Made by a program: the position numbers and the translations under genes. The notes beneath the pieces are model-generated. The model had not been told where the DNA came from, ran no database searches, and worked only from the letters and a program-made list of their open reading frames with translations. A stretch of DNA of 64,000 nt from Gammaproteobacteria bacterium (GTDB lineage: Bacteria; Pseudomonadota; Gammaproteobacteria; Pseudomonadales; Pseudohongiellaceae): contig JAFMKB010000003.1 in the NCBI GenBank assembly GCA_017853205.1, forward strand, positions 1-64,000, written 5' to 3'. Positions within the stretch are counted from its first letter, which is position 1; each line of letters starts with the position of its first letter. Shown in pieces: positions 18,939 to 29,180 of the stretch.

Positions 18939-19934
18939 CTAAGCCTGTAAATCGAGCACATAACGCCCAACCGCTCCACCGGCAAGTACCTTTGTGAGCA
19001 CAGATGAAAGTTCGGCCAGAACAATCGTTTCAGCAAGCGAGTCGATGGCTGTCAGCGACCACTCACCAGCAAAAAGGGACCAAATCTCCTTCTTTTTTGA
19101 GAGAGGGAGTTCGACTGAATCGATACCGAGAAGATTAACGCCGCGCAAAATAAAAGGTAACACTGTTGCGTTCATTGCAGGACTGTCCACCAAGCCACAA
19201 GCTGCCACACTGCCCCCGTAACTCAGACTCTTTATCACATTTACAAGCGTCTGGCCTCCTGCTACGTCGACGGCTGCCGCATAGCTCTCTTTGAGCAAAG
19301 GACGAGGGTTTTCTTCAGACAAAGCCTCACGCGATACGACTTCAGAGACACCTAACGCCTTCAATCTCTCGCTCTCTGCCAATTTCCCGGTGCTGGCTAC
19401 AACATCGAACCCGAGCTTAACGAGTAACGCGCACGCTACTATACCCACTCCTCCTGTAGCTCCAGTAACTAGCACCTTACCGGACTCAGGTGTAACACCG
19501 CTCTTTAACAGCTTATCCACACAAAGTCCTGCTGTGAGTCCGGCAGTGCCAAGTACCATGGAGTCCCGCAGGGATAAACCCGGAGGAAGCTTAGTCACCC
19601 AAGTAGCAGGAACACAAATCTGTTGCCCAAAACCACCGGCGGTGTTCATTCCCAAATCATAGCCAGTCACTATGACTTCCTCGCCTACTTCAAAGTTAGG
19701 ATCGCTACTCGTGAGCACCTTTCCTGCTGCATCGATACCCGGGACATGCGGGTAGTTGCGAGTCACCGCTTTGCTGCCAGAGGCAGAGAGCGCGTCTTTG
19801 TAGTTTACCGATGAGTAACACACTTCGATAACAAGGCTATCTTCTCCAGGCTCCACGCTGCTTTTTTCAACGATACTACCGTGAAAATTTTTCTCCGGAT
19901 CCTCTGTTACTTCGAACGCTTTGTATGTGCTCAA
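18939..19934 (-). CDS. acuI: acrylyl-CoA reductase (NADPH), AcuI/YhdH family
   Basis: 331 residues, zinc-free medium-chain dehydrogenase/reductase fold. N-terminal catalytic domain with YSSVNYKDALSASG and PHVPGIDAAGKV, then a Rossmann domain with VLVTGATGGVGIVA (NADPH binding). The family reduces acryloyl-CoA to propionyl-CoA, important for detoxifying acrylate from DMSP in marine bacteria, although YhdH members also occur widely without DMSP use. No dddL/dddD-type gene lies nearby. Convergent with the DUF934 gene. Confidence 0.9.
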   Translation of the reverse strand: MSTYKAFEVTEDPEKNFHGSIVEKSSVEPGEDSLVIEVCYSSVNYKDALSASGSKAVTRNYPHVPGIDAAGKVLTSSDPNFEVGEEVIVTGYDLGMNTAGGFGQQICVPATWVTKLPPGLSLRDSMVLGTAGLTAGLCVDKLLKSGVTPESGKVLVTGATGGVGIVACALLVKLGFDVVASTGKLAESERLKALGVSEVVSREALSEENPRPLLKESYAAAVDVAGGQTLVNVIKSLSYGGSVAACGLVDSPAMNATVLPFILRGVNLLGIDSVELPLSKKKEIWSLFAGEWSLTAIDSLAETIVLAELSSVLTKVLAGGAVGRYVLDLQA

Positions 19935-19993
19935 TCCTAGTTCCTCATTCAGTACTACTTATTTTATAGGGTGATCTGAGTCTCAACTTACTG

Positions 19994-21142
19994 CTATTGA
20001 AACTCTTTCATTCTATCTGCTGATAGTATTCTAGTGGTCGCTCGCGAGATGCCTGCTTCAATAGCGGCGCCAAGCTTGTCCTGCAGTGTTTGTTTAAATT
20101 TAAATTGCACCTCAAAGACATCGGCATCGCGACAAGCCGCCACTAAGACATCGTCGCTTGTATTGAGCTCATCAATCAGATAGCGCTCTTTGGCCTGCAT
20201 GCCGACCCAAGTTTCGCCGGTTGCAACACGACCCACGTCTACGATGGGACGGTGCGTCTTAACCCATTGTTTAAATATATCGTGAATATTTTCGACGTCC
20301 TCCTGCACTTTAGCTCGACCTTTGTCTGTAATTTCGCCAAACGTACTCAGAGTTCGTTTGAATTCACCCGCGCTTATAACTTCGTAATCAACGTCATTTT
20401 TCTTCAAGACTTTATGAAAATTGGGAAGCTGAACAACGACGCCGATAGAACCGATTATCGCAAACGGCGCTGCGATAAGTTTATCCGCCAGGCATGCCAT
20501 CATATATCCACCGCTAGCGGCCACCTTATCCACGCAAATAGTCAGCGGGATTTTTGCCTCTTTAATACGTTGTAATTGACTGGCAGCAAGACCATAAGCA
20601 TGGACCATGCCGCCTGGGCTCTCTAGCTTGAGAATTACCTCATCGCATGGCTCAGCTATCGAAAGCACCGTAGTAATCTCTTCGCGTAAGGAGCTAACTT
20701 CTTCTGCAGCAACATCCCCGTCGAAGTTTAAAACGTATACTCGCTTGCGTCTCGCAGCAGTTTCATTTTTAACTCCCCTCTCATTCTCGAGGCTTTCATC
20801 TTCTCCTGCGAACGCTGCCTGAGATTTATCGGACGCAGATTTAGCTTTCTCTTTGGCTTCGATTAAGGCCCTTTTCTTCTCAGCTTTCGCTTTCTCTTTA
20901 TCGCGCTTAGCACGCGCCTTGTTCTCTAGCTTCAGTGTCGCACTATCAATTACTTGGTCGCGAACGGCGTCGCAGAGGTCATCTAAATGATCATTGAGAC
21001 GCTCTACAACAATCTCTCCTCGTTTACTCGAGCGCCGTTGTCGATTTCCGGCGGAAGCGATAGCACCAATCACAAACATGAGTGCGACTACTATTGTTGC
21101 GGCTTTAGCTAAAAACATGCCATATTGAATCAGGTATTCCAA
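19994..21142 (-). CDS. sohB: inner-membrane serine protease SohB
   Basis: Signal-peptide-peptidase-A-like S49 protease. I choose a TTG start at 21142 because GAGGT lies six bases upstream and the resulting start, LEYLIQYGMFLAKAATIVVAL, matches the SohB membrane anchor; a 28-codon-longer frame overlaps nudC. 382 residues: anchor, long charged linker (KAKREK-type, residues about 70-120), then the protease domain with the nucleophile in ASGGYMMACLADKL and the lysine farther on. The linker is longer than in E. coli SohB (349 residues). It follows nudC directly on the same strand. Confidence 0.9.
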   Translation of the reverse strand: MEYLIQYGMFLAKAATIVVALMFVIGAIASAGNRQRRSSKRGEIVVERLNDHLDDLCDAVRDQVIDSATLKLENKARAKRDKEKAKAEKKRALIEAKEKAKSASDKSQAAFAGEDESLENERGVKNETAARRKRVYVLNFDGDVAAEEVSSLREEITTVLSIAEPCDEVILKLESPGGMVHAYGLAASQLQRIKEAKIPLTICVDKVAASGGYMMACLADKLIAAPFAIIGSIGVVVQLPNFHKVLKKNDVDYEVISAGEFKRTLSTFGEITDKGRAKVQEDVENIHDIFKQWVKTHRPIVDVGRVATGETWVGMQAKERYLIDELNTSDDVLVAACRDADVFEVQFKFKQTLQDKLGAAIEAGISRATTRILSADRMKEFQ

Positions 21143-21200
21143 GAGATAACCTCGTTGATGTGCGACTAATTTAGCCGTCGGATTATAGGTAGGATCAGAA

Positions 21201-22028
21201 TCATTCGCGTTCCAGAAAGTGAGCAATCAATTTTCCAGCGACGCTGATACGAGCTGAAGGCACATTGGGTAGATTATCTTGATCAAACCACTCCGCATCA
21301 GCTATCTCACTTGGCTCTGGAGTTATTTCACCACTCTCATACTGTGCAATAAACCCTAGCATGAGCTGAGAGGGGAATGGCCATGATTGACTCGAAATAT
21401 AATCGACTCTACCAACCTTGATTCCAACCTCTTCGAATACCTCGCGGCGCACCGTATCTTCAGGAGATTCACCCACCTCCATGAAACCAGCGAGGCAGGA
21501 ATAAAAATCAGCGTTGTGGCGTGAACTCTTCGCTAGGAGCATTTTGTCGTCGCGAACCACTAACACAATTACGCAGGGGTTAATTCGAGGGTAGTAATGT
21601 CTCTCGCAAGGCAAGCAAACAAGCGCCCTTTCGCTCGTATGCGGAATTGTGCTCCCGCCACAACTACCGCAGTATTTATGACCCCTTAGCCACTCTTCAA
21701 GCTGCTTCGCCACGCCTGCACCCATAAAAAGTTCTCTCGACTCTGAAAGCAACATGCTGCGGAGAGACCGAAGCTCTGCACCCGGAAGCGATTCAAGCGG
21801 GGAATTATTTAGGTAAACGGCGATAAGGTCCCTCTCAGATTCTTGAGTGATGCAAAGAAGCTGTGCGCCCATAATTACTTCGGGATTAATCGTTTCGATA
21901 GTCCATAAGTTAAGGGGCCCATCACAAACAATTTGTCCATCGAAAAAAAGGATGAACCTGTCGTCCAACCGAATATGCTGCGGCGTTATAAAGGTCGGCC
22001 GACTGTCATGTTCCTTAACTAACATCAT
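21201..22028 (-). CDS. nudC: NAD+ diphosphatase (RNA deNADding enzyme)
   Basis: Cleaves NADH and removes NAD caps from RNA. 275 residues. A zinc ribbon is formed by Cys120, Cys123, Cys138 and Cys141, followed by the Nudix box at residues 181-202 (GFMEVGESPEDTVRREVFEEVG), and the downstream SQSWPFPSQLMLGF segment is diagnostic for NudC among Nudix enzymes. The N-terminal domain is present. Upstream neighbour is dnaQ, 50 bp away. Confidence 0.95.
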   Translation of the reverse strand: MMLVKEHDSRPTFITPQHIRLDDRFILFFDGQIVCDGPLNLWTIETINPEVIMGAQLLCITQESERDLIAVYLNNSPLESLPGAELRSLRSMLLSESRELFMGAGVAKQLEEWLRGHKYCGSCGGSTIPHTSERALVCLPCERHYYPRINPCVIVLVVRDDKMLLAKSSRHNADFYSCLAGFMEVGESPEDTVRREVFEEVGIKVGRVDYISSQSWPFPSQLMLGFIAQYESGEITPEPSEIADAEWFDQDNLPNVPSARISVAGKLIAHFLERE

Positions 22029-22078
22029 GGATCCTATCGAATTCTTAGTAATTATCGAGACTGCTAGGAGTTTTGTGC

Positions 22079-22801
22079 CTATCTAGACGTTCTATCGAGG
22101 GTTAACCACAACGCTCCGTCTCCGCTCGATGAATCTATCTCTGTCAGCCGATCAAAATGAGCGGCTAGTTCTTCTTCACTCGCTTTTATTACGTCAAGTT
22201 TAGGCCGTTTCTTCGCGGTTCGTGTCGCTCTACTTTCGCTTCTTTGCTCTGGAGATTCCTCATCTTTTAATAGCAGATTGCGCTGACCGCTTGTCATAAC
22301 AAGATAAAGATCTGCGAGGATTTCGGCATCCAGCAGAGCGCCATGTAGTTCACGCTGAGTATTATCTATGCCATAACGTTTACAGAGTGCATCTAAGTTG
22401 TTGCGCTGACCGGGATGCCTTTGGCGCGCTAGAACTAAGCTGTCGAGTACGGTACAGAAAGAATCCATCGAAGTGTTTGTTGAGTCGCTGCGCGCAAGCT
22501 CCGCATTCAAGAACCCGATATCGAACGGAGCGTTATGAATCACAAGCTCTGCGCCGTCGACAAACGCTAAGAATTCTGACTCTATTTGATAGAACCTTGG
22601 TTTGTCTGCAAGAAAGGCTGGCGTGATTCCGTGCACTTCTATCGCGCCTGCATCAATATCTCGGTCGGGGTTTAAATAACAGTGAAAATGGCGATTAGTT
22701 AGTTTTCGATTGATAATTTCTACGCAGCCTATTTCAATGACGCGGTGACCCTGAGAAGGATCTAATCCGGTCGTCTCTGTATCTAATACTACCTGCCGCA
22801 T
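22079..22801 (-). CDS. dnaQ: DNA polymerase III epsilon subunit (proofreading)
   Basis: 240 residues. DEDDh exonuclease motifs: Exo I VLDTETTGLD, Exo II with HNAPFDIGFLNAEL, Exo III with HGALLDAEILADLY. The C-terminal 60 residues include the segment expected to bind the alpha subunit. Adjacent to rnhA (50 bp gap) as in many gammaproteobacteria, though here both genes run the same way instead of divergently as in E. coli. Confidence 0.97.
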   Translation of the reverse strand: MRQVVLDTETTGLDPSQGHRVIEIGCVEIINRKLTNRHFHCYLNPDRDIDAGAIEVHGITPAFLADKPRFYQIESEFLAFVDGAELVIHNAPFDIGFLNAELARSDSTNTSMDSFCTVLDSLVLARQRHPGQRNNLDALCKRYGIDNTQRELHGALLDAEILADLYLVMTSGQRNLLLKDEESPEQRSESRATRTAKKRPKLDVIKASEEELAAHFDRLTEIDSSSGDGALWLTLDRTSR

Positions 22802-22851
22802 TTCACTCTCACTACTTACTAATTTAAATCCACGCTAAAGATGCTCAGTTC

Positions 22852-23298
22852 TTAGCCTTGTGATCTGAGTTCGTCGATGCCTTGATTGGCGAGTTCATCT
22901 GCGATTTCATTTTCCCTATGGCCACTGTGGCCTTTTACCCAATGCCACTGGATTTGATGCTCGCTCGCTGCTTGATCCAAACGTTTCCAGAGATCGACGT
23001 TTAGCACTGGTTTTTTGGCGGCCGTTTGCCAATTGCGCAGCTTCCAATTTTCAAGCCACTCCGTCATGCCCTGTAATACGTATTTCGAGTCGGTCGTGAT
23101 AGTTACATTACAAGGCTCGGTAAGTGCCTCTAGCGCACAGATGACAGCCATCATTTCCATTCGGTTATTCGTCGTTTCGGCTTCGCCGCCGTACAACCTC
23201 TTCTCAGTTTCGCCAAAGCGCAGTAAAGCCCCCCAGCCTCCGACTCCTGGATTACCCTTGCAGGCACCGTCAGTAAAAAGTTCCACAAATTTAGCCAT
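22852..23298 (-). CDS. rnhA: ribonuclease HI
   Basis: 148 residues. Removes RNA from RNA-DNA hybrids. The catalytic acidic residues are in [11 protein letters not shown] (Asp10), [10 protein letters not shown] (Glu48), TTDSKYV (Asp70) and ENEIADELA (Asp at about 134); the WVKGHSGH handle region is intact. Same-strand neighbour of the methyltransferase gene upstream. Confidence 0.97.
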   Translation of the reverse strand: MAKFVELFTDGACKGNPGVGGWGALLRFGETEKRLYGGEAETTNNRMEMMAVICALEALTEPCNVTITTDSKYVLQGMTEWLENWKLRNWQTAAKKPVLNVDLWKRLDQAASEHQIQWHWVKGHSGHRENEIADELANQGIDELRSQG

Positions 23299-23344
23299 TA
23301 AACCCTCGCGGTGACCGCTTTCTTTCTAGGCTCCCAGACCACTA

Positions 23345-24280
23345 TCATACCTCAGACTGCTTCGAATGACCCTGAAGAGTTGACGGTACGCCTTGAATTG
23401 GCGTGCGTATCGGAGATCTCCATTTACGCAGTGTTGGTGTTAAGGGACGACTCTGCTTCACACCAACAATTACGCTGGTTGCTCCGAAGGGGCTGTTTAC
23501 GCGGGATCCCAAACTGGCCATAGTTTCTGCAAGACGCCTAAACGGCTCCCTCTGATCTGAAATTGCTATAGGGAGTTCATGCATAGCGCTAACGCTGCTC
23601 AATTGATGAACATCGAGAACCTCTAGCCAATCAATCAACCGCTTTAATTTCCTGAATTTACCCTGCCAAGGAGGAAGTCGCGCTGACTCTTTTCGCACCG
23701 GCCAACAGACAAGCAGGAGCCTTTTTAGCCCCCATAAGCTCAATGGATTGAAAGCGATTAAAATGATATGCCCGCCTGGACGAAGAACCCTAACGGCCTC
23801 TCTGAGCACAGCACGACTGTCTCCTGCAAATTCCAATTCATGGTGCAGAACCACAACATCGATCGAATCGCTCTGTAGCGCGAGTGCACTGGGATCGGAC
23901 ACTAATCCAGGAGAATCACCTACATTTGGCGAAGAGCCGCCCAGTCCAAGTGCAATTCTATGCGAAATAGGACTCGTTTCTATCAGACGCGAATCAGCAC
24001 AGCAGCCTATATACAAAAGGTGGTAACCAAATAAAGTCTCTAGCAGCGGATTAAGGATTCGTGTTTCGGCTGCTATCAGCCTGCGCCCAAGCTCGCTGGT
24101 ATACCAAATACTCAGAGCGCGCTGTTTATCGATACCCGATAGTTGAGCAGAGTCTCTATCGACGCTTAACGCCTTGCCGCCTAATATGAGGCGCCTGATA
24201 CCGTGTTTAGAAAATTTTCCTCCCACCATTTCCCCTTTTGCCGATCTTGTAGCTTGTCCGCTGTTCTTTGTTGTAATCAA
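23345..24280 (-). CDS. class I SAM-dependent methyltransferase
   Basis: About 311 residues from a TTG at 24280 that has AAGGA six bases upstream; another TTG two codons earlier and an ATG at 24229 are alternatives. A methyltransferase-11-like core is visible: LLYIGCCADSRL (motif I, rather degenerate), SIDVVVLHHELEF (motif II/III) and EAVRVLRPGGHIILIAFNPLSLWGL. This gene sits between gloB (divergent) and rnhA in Pseudomonas and relatives as well; the substrate is not known. The C-terminal 30 residues are basic and low-complexity. Confidence 0.85.
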   Translation of the reverse strand: MITTKNSGQATRSAKGEMVGGKFSKHGIRRLILGGKALSVDRDSAQLSGIDKQRALSIWYTSELGRRLIAAETRILNPLLETLFGYHLLYIGCCADSRLIETSPISHRIALGLGGSSPNVGDSPGLVSDPSALALQSDSIDVVVLHHELEFAGDSRAVLREAVRVLRPGGHIILIAFNPLSLWGLKRLLLVCWPVRKESARLPPWQGKFRKLKRLIDWLEVLDVHQLSSVSAMHELPIAISDQREPFRRLAETMASLGSRVNSPFGATSVIVGVKQSRPLTPTLRKWRSPIRTPIQGVPSTLQGHSKQSEV

Positions 24281-24372
24281 CAGCAATCCTTATATCATAG
24301 GCACTACTTGAAAAACGACCCGCTAGAAAGCATTGCGGTGAGACAATTACTTTTACTCCAACGTAGAGAGTC

Positions 24373-25173
24373 GTGCCCACTATGATCAGCCAAATTAAGG
24401 CGTTGCCTGCTTTCGATGACAACTACATATGGTCCCTTTGGGATGAGGATAGCAAGACTTTGTGCGTTGTCGATCCCGGCGATCCTATGCCAGTTATTAA
24501 ACTGATAGAGGACGAAAAGCTAACTCTCGATAGCATTCTCATTACCCATCACCACCCAGACCACACTGGGGGAATAGCGGAATTGACAGCGAGGTATTCC
24601 TGCAAGGTCTATGGACCAAACAACCCAGGGATCGCCGGTATTAGTGAGAGGGTTGCTGAGAATGATGCATTCACGCTCTTAGGGGAACGAGTGCGTGTAC
24701 TTGAGGTGCCTGGTCATACTCTTGATCATATTGCCTATGTCGTCAGCCAAAATGCCGAGAGTGGCGCATCTACACACCTCTTTTGTGGAGACACCTTGTT
24801 TGCCGCTGGCTGTGGTCGACTTTTCGAAGGCACTCCCGCTCAGATGAGCAGCAGTCTAGCCAAATTAACTAATCTCGGAGCAGAGACTTTAGTTTATTGC
24901 ACGCATGAGTACACCCAGGCCAACCTTCGGTTCGCTCTCGCCTGTGAACCCGGCAATCTGGCTACTCACCTGCGTGTAGCCCAAGTCACCAAGCAGCGAG
25001 AGAATGGACAAATAACGCTCCCAACAACGATAGGCCTCGAGCTCGTGACCAATCCCTTTCTTCGCTGCACTAATCAGCAGGTAATCGAATCAGCTGTATC
25101 GTTTGCAGGAGAGGTGCTTGCAGACGAAATAGCGACCTTTGCAGCAATACGCGCTTGGAAAGACGAATTTTAA
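24373..25173 (+). CDS. gloB: hydroxyacylglutathione hydrolase (glyoxalase II)
   Basis: Hydrolyses S-lactoylglutathione in methylglyoxal detoxification. 266 residues (263 from the ATG three codons in, which gives the usual start MISQIKALPAFDDNYIW). The metallo-beta-lactamase metal motif THHHPDH is at residues 58-64, with later ligands in VPGHTLDHI, FCGDTLFAAGCGR and CTHEYTQANLRFA. The C-terminal glutathione-binding domain is present but a little short. The mltD start overlaps its stop by one base. Confidence 0.96.
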   Translation: MPTMISQIKALPAFDDNYIWSLWDEDSKTLCVVDPGDPMPVIKLIEDEKLTLDSILITHHHPDHTGGIAELTARYSCKVYGPNNPGIAGISERVAENDAFTLLGERVRVLEVPGHTLDHIAYVVSQNAESGASTHLFCGDTLFAAGCGRLFEGTPAQMSSSLAKLTNLGAETLVYCTHEYTQANLRFALACEPGNLATHLRVAQVTKQRENGQITLPTTIGLELVTNPFLRCTNQQVIESAVSFAGEVLADEIATFAAIRAWKDEF

Positions 25174-26627
25174 TGCCGATTGCGAGTCTTAAAACGCGAT
25201 TGCGCCGAGCGCTTTGCGCAGAAGGATTAAACCGCCTGACGTCCGCTTGTTTTCTGAGCACCCTTCTCGCTGCATGCTCAGCGGTGGATACATCCAAAAC
25301 CGCCTCAACCGCGGCGATAGAAACTCCACCAAACCAAGAAGCCATCGCAACTGCTACTACGATTCGGCCGAAGCCGATTAATCGCATAGTCGCCAACTCC
25401 GAACCTATAGACCTCTGGGAGCGACTAAGACTTGGCTTCGATCTGACCGCAGACTACGAACATCCGAGCGTGGCAAAGCAGCTCAAGAGATACAGGCAGC
25501 AGCAGAGCTATTTCGACCTTGTTACAGAACGCGCTCAGCCATTCCTATACGAAATAATAGAGAAAATCGAGCAACGCGGACTGCCACTTGAGCTTGCACT
25601 GGTCCCCTTCGTGGAGAGTGCATTTAATCCCGATGCAAACTCTCAACAGGGTGCTGCGGGTCTTTGGCAATTTGTCTCGGCGACGGGGCGCAGTTACGGG
25701 TTAGAACAATCGTGGTGGCTAGACGAGAGGCGCGACCCACTTGAATCAACGCGGGCGGCATTGGACTATTTAGAAGTCCTCTATGCGGAGTTTGATGAGG
25801 ACTGGATTCTTGCGCTAGCCGCATACAATGCAGGTGGCGGCAGCGTCCGCCGCGCGCTCCGGAACAAGAAAAATCAGTCAAGCGAAAATAGCCGATCGAG
25901 ATTCTGGGATTTGAAACTCAATGCAGAGACTCGCGATCACATTCCTCGCATCCTTGCCCTTGCGTTGGTGATCAAGTCACCCGAGGAGTATGGCGTGCAG
26001 CTCGTTTCGATTCCGAATGAAAAATACCTTTATCCTGTATCCCTGACAAACCAAATAGACCTGAGCCTAGCAGCACGCCTTGCAGAGTTCGACTTAGAAT
26101 CCTTAAAACGACTCAATCCTCATTATAGGCAATGGGCGACACCGCCAGATGACACCAGAACGCTCTATCTGCCTGATCGAGAGGGGCAGCGCTTAGCCTC
26201 AGCGCTACTCACCTTAGACAGTTCTAAATTAGTCACGTTCGACCGGTACAGTATCAAAGCGGGTGACACTCTAAGCTCGATCGCTCGTAGGTTAGGCACT
26301 AAGGTCGACGTGTTACAGCGCGCTAACGGACTCAAAGGTAGTCGGATAATAGCGGGAGACTCTTTATTGGTTCCCCGAGGGGAAATCTCTGAGTCACAAT
26401 TTGAAGCGATAGGCCAAAACAATGAGAAGGCTCAAATACCATTACCGGCGAGCTATACAGTGAGACGCGGAGATAATCTCTGGTCTATTGCGCGCCGCTA
26501 CAATATACGCTCTGCGGACATTCTACAGATGAATGATCTGTCAGAGGCAGCATTGTTACATCCGGGGCAGCAGCTCGTCTTGAGAGAACCCAATTCAAGT
26601 CGGGGTAATTCGACTGACAGCGATTAA
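25173..26627 (+). CDS. mltD: membrane-bound lytic murein transglycosylase D
   Basis: 484 residues from the ATG at 25173 that overlaps the gloB stop (TAATG). Signal peptide ends in a lipobox LLAACS, so it is a lipoprotein. The SLT domain has the catalytic Glu in VPFVESAFNPDA, then GAAGLWQF and AAYNAGGGSV. Two LysM peptidoglycan-binding repeats follow (YSIKAGDTLSSIARRLG and YTVRRGDNLWSIARRYN). It cleaves glycan strands with formation of anhydromuropeptides. Confidence 0.96.
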   Translation: MPIASLKTRLRRALCAEGLNRLTSACFLSTLLAACSAVDTSKTASTAAIETPPNQEAIATATTIRPKPINRIVANSEPIDLWERLRLGFDLTADYEHPSVAKQLKRYRQQQSYFDLVTERAQPFLYEIIEKIEQRGLPLELALVPFVESAFNPDANSQQGAAGLWQFVSATGRSYGLEQSWWLDERRDPLESTRAALDYLEVLYAEFDEDWILALAAYNAGGGSVRRALRNKKNQSSENSRSRFWDLKLNAETRDHIPRILALALVIKSPEEYGVQLVSIPNEKYLYPVSLTNQIDLSLAARLAEFDLESLKRLNPHYRQWATPPDDTRTLYLPDREGQRLASALLTLDSSKLVTFDRYSIKAGDTLSSIARRLGTKVDVLQRANGLKGSRIIAGDSLLVPRGEISESQFEAIGQNNEKAQIPLPASYTVRRGDNLWSIARRYNIRSADILQMNDLSEAALLHPGQQLVLREPNSSRGNSTDSD

Positions 26628-26721
26628 GACGAAGAACCCTGACTAAATCGCTTCGACCCCAAAAGAGCGCTATCGCTTAGATAAGAACTCGGACGACAAA
26701 AAGAAAGAAGGCGAGAACCCT

Positions 26722-28272
26722 ATGACTACAACAGCAACAAATACAGGCACCGAATTTTTTGGCCATCCAAAAGCGCTCGTTATCTGCTTTCTCACTGAGA
26801 TGTGGGAGCGGTTCAGCTATTACGGTATGCGTGCACTGCTGATTTTCTATTTGACCCAGCACTTCCTGTTTAGCGACCAAGTCGCCGCCGGTATCTTCGG
26901 CTCGTATATTTCACTCGTTTACATCACCCCGGTCTTGGGAGGCATCATTGCCGATCGTTACTTAGGCGCAAGCAAAGCCGTTGTGCTTGGCGCGCTGCTA
27001 CTAGTAGCTGGACACCTAGGAATGGCGCTCGAGGGTACACAAGCGATAGAGCGGCTAGGTGCAAATGGCACCGAGGTGATCAGAGACCCTTTTTATCTCC
27101 AGATCTTTTACTTCTCGCTTGGTTTGATAATCGTGGGAGTCGGATTTCTGAAAGGGAATATCTCAACTCTCGTTGGATCATTATATGAACGGGAGGACCC
27201 TCGTCGCGACGGCGCCTATACACTCTTCTACATGGGTATTAATCTTGGCTCATTTTTAGGCGCGATTATTTGTGGATTCTTGTTGCAGTATAAGGGCTTT
27301 AGCTGGGGCTTCGGCGCGGCTGGAGTTGGCATGCTGGCTGGACTTTTGGTATTCCTCAAAGGCAAACACCTATTCGGTGATGCAGGCCTTCCTAAAGAGC
27401 CAGAAGCATTGACACGAAAATCGATCGCCGGTTTAAGTCGCGAATGGGTCATCTATGCTGCGAGTTTTTTCGCAGTAATAGTATGTTGGCAGTTGATGCA
27501 GTCACCCGAAATAGTAGGCGGTCTGCTGGGGATTTCCCTGTTGCTTGCGGTAGGAGCAGTTGTATTTTACTCGTTAACGAAGTGCGAGCCTGTCGACCGT
27601 GATCGAATGCTCGTTTGCCTTTTTCTAATGAGTTACCAAGTAATTTTTTGGTCACTCTTCGAACAAACAGCTAGCTCATTAAGCTTAATGACAGACCGCA
27701 ACGTGGATCGCGTTCTTTTTGGCTTCGAAATACCAGCAGCGGCGTTTCAATCCATTAATGCCTTTTTCATAATCACACTTGCACCTCTATTTAACTTCCT
27801 TTGGATTTATCTTGCCAGACGCGGATGGGAGCCCTCCACCCCGGCAAAATTTGCACTCTCACTTATCCAATTAGGACTAGGCTTTCTCCTGCTAGTCTAC
27901 GGCGCCAGTCTCGCTACCGACCCTACCCAAGTCGCTGTCATATGGATCGTACTTCTCTATCTCTTACACACCACGGGAGAGCTATGTATATCGCCAGTAG
28001 GGCTATCGATGACATCACGACTTTCGGTACCAGGAGTAGTTGGCATGATGATGGGGTGCTGGTTTTTAGCCTCGGCGGCAGGTAATTACGTCTCCGGTAC
28101 AATTGCAGCAATGACAGGATCCGACACGGTCGGCGGCGAAATCGTTGATCCCGCCGCAGCGCTTCAAACCTACATGGACGTATATCAAACCGCTGGCCTT
28201 TACAGCATAGCAGCAGGCCTATTGGCATTGTTAATAGTGCCGATAATTAAACACTATATGCACGCTGCATAA
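26722..28272 (+). CDS. POT-family proton-coupled oligopeptide transporter
   Basis: 516 residues with 12-14 predicted membrane segments. The proton-coupling ExxER motif is intact at residues 26-30 (EMWER), followed by FSYYGMRALL, and the PTR2 signatures GGIIADRYLGASKAVVLGA and FYMGINLGSFLGAIICGFL are clear. It imports di- and tripeptides. AAGGCGAG precedes the ATG. It stands alone between mltD and fabI. Confidence 0.94.
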   Translation: MTTTATNTGTEFFGHPKALVICFLTEMWERFSYYGMRALLIFYLTQHFLFSDQVAAGIFGSYISLVYITPVLGGIIADRYLGASKAVVLGALLLVAGHLGMALEGTQAIERLGANGTEVIRDPFYLQIFYFSLGLIIVGVGFLKGNISTLVGSLYEREDPRRDGAYTLFYMGINLGSFLGAIICGFLLQYKGFSWGFGAAGVGMLAGLLVFLKGKHLFGDAGLPKEPEALTRKSIAGLSREWVIYAASFFAVIVCWQLMQSPEIVGGLLGISLLLAVGAVVFYSLTKCEPVDRDRMLVCLFLMSYQVIFWSLFEQTASSLSLMTDRNVDRVLFGFEIPAAAFQSINAFFIITLAPLFNFLWIYLARRGWEPSTPAKFALSLIQLGLGFLLLVYGASLATDPTQVAVIWIVLLYLLHTTGELCISPVGLSMTSRLSVPGVVGMMMGCWFLASAAGNYVSGTIAAMTGSDTVGGEIVDPAAALQTYMDVYQTAGLYSIAAGLLALLIVPIIKHYMHAA

Positions 28273-28320
28273 ACGATCGATTAACATCAAAACGGATACG
28301 ATAGAACAAGGAGTAGCTCC

Positions 28321-29118
28321 ATGGGTTACATGACAGGAAAGAAAGTTCTCATTCTCGGCGTTGCAAGTAAGCTCTCTATCGCCTCTGGTATAGCCGAGGC
28401 GATGCACAGAGAAGGTGCAGAACTTGCCTTTACCTATCAAGGTGAAAAACTGCGTGACAGAGTCATTAAATTTGCCGCCGGATGGGACTCTGATTTGGTT
28501 TTCCCTTGCGATGTTACCAGTGATGAGCAAATCGATGATTTGTTCAAGAATTTATCAAAAAGTTGGGACGGTATCGATTGCATCGTTCACTGCTTAGCCT
28601 TTGCGCCAGGCAATGAACTTGACGGAAACTATGTTGACGTCACAACGCGGGCAGGCTTCAATCTCGCGCATGAAATTAGTTCATTCAGCTTCGTCGCCCT
28701 CGCGAAAGCCGGCGCGAGAATGATGGAGGGTCGAAACGGCTCTTTGCTAACACTCAGCTATTTAGGCGCTGTGCGCAGCCTACCTAACTACAATGTAATG
28801 GGGCTAGCTAAAGCGAGTCTAGAAGCAAATGTTCGCTACATGGCCTCGGCTCTCGGTCCCAAAGGAATACGGGTTAACGCAATCTCTGCTGGCCCGATAA
28901 AGACACTTGCTGCGGCAGGGATAAAAAGCTTTAGAAAGATGCTAGAGCATAATGCAAAGCAAACACCGCTTCGCCGCAATGTCACAATCGAGGAAGTTGG
29001 GAATGCGGCAAGTTTTCTCTGCTCGGACTTAGCTTCAGGGATAAGCGGTGAAATACTGTACGTCGACGGGGGCTTTAATACCACCGCGATGGGTTCGCTA
29101 GAACAATCTGTTGAGTAA
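28321..29118 (+). CDS. fabI: enoyl-[acyl-carrier-protein] reductase (NADH)
   Basis: Last step of each fatty-acid elongation cycle. 265 residues, nearly co-linear with E. coli Fab[23 protein letters not shown] for NADH binding, catalytic Tyr147, Tyr157 and Lys164, and [16 protein letters not shown] good AAGGAG site is 6-10 bases upstream. No fabA/fabB partner is nearby, as is common for this gene. Confidence 0.97.
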   Translation: MGYMTGKKVLILGVASKLSIASGIAEAMHREGAELAFTYQGEKLRDRVIKFAAGWDSDLVFPCDVTSDEQIDDLFKNLSKSWDGIDCIVHCLAFAPGNELDGNYVDVTTRAGFNLAHEISSFSFVALAKAGARMMEGRNGSLLTLSYLGAVRSLPNYNVMGLAKASLEANVRYMASALGPKGIRVNAISAGPIKTLAAAGIKSFRKMLEHNAKQTPLRRNVTIEEVGNAASFLCSDLASGISGEILYVDGGFNTTAMGSLEQSVE

Positions 29119-29138
29119 AACTAGCTATTAAGGAAGTT

Positions 29139-29168
29139 ACGCTGCTTAGCAAGTAGACTAAGCAGCGT
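29139..29168. terminator. intergenic hairpin between convergent fabI and ppiD
   Basis: Perfect 11-bp inverted repeat ACGCTGCTTAG / CTAAGCAGCGT with an 8-base loop, 21 bp after fabI and 13 bp after ppiD. There is no T run on either side, so it is more likely a transcript-end stabiliser or processing signal than a classical Rho-independent terminator. Confidence 0.5.
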
Positions 29169-29180
29169 CTGATGGGATAC

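Noticed and set aside
28321-29118. Ala93 in FabI at the position of E. coli Gly93, where changes give triclosan resistance
   Set aside because: Alanine is natural at this place in drug-sensitive FabI proteins of other bacteria, so no resistance can be inferred.
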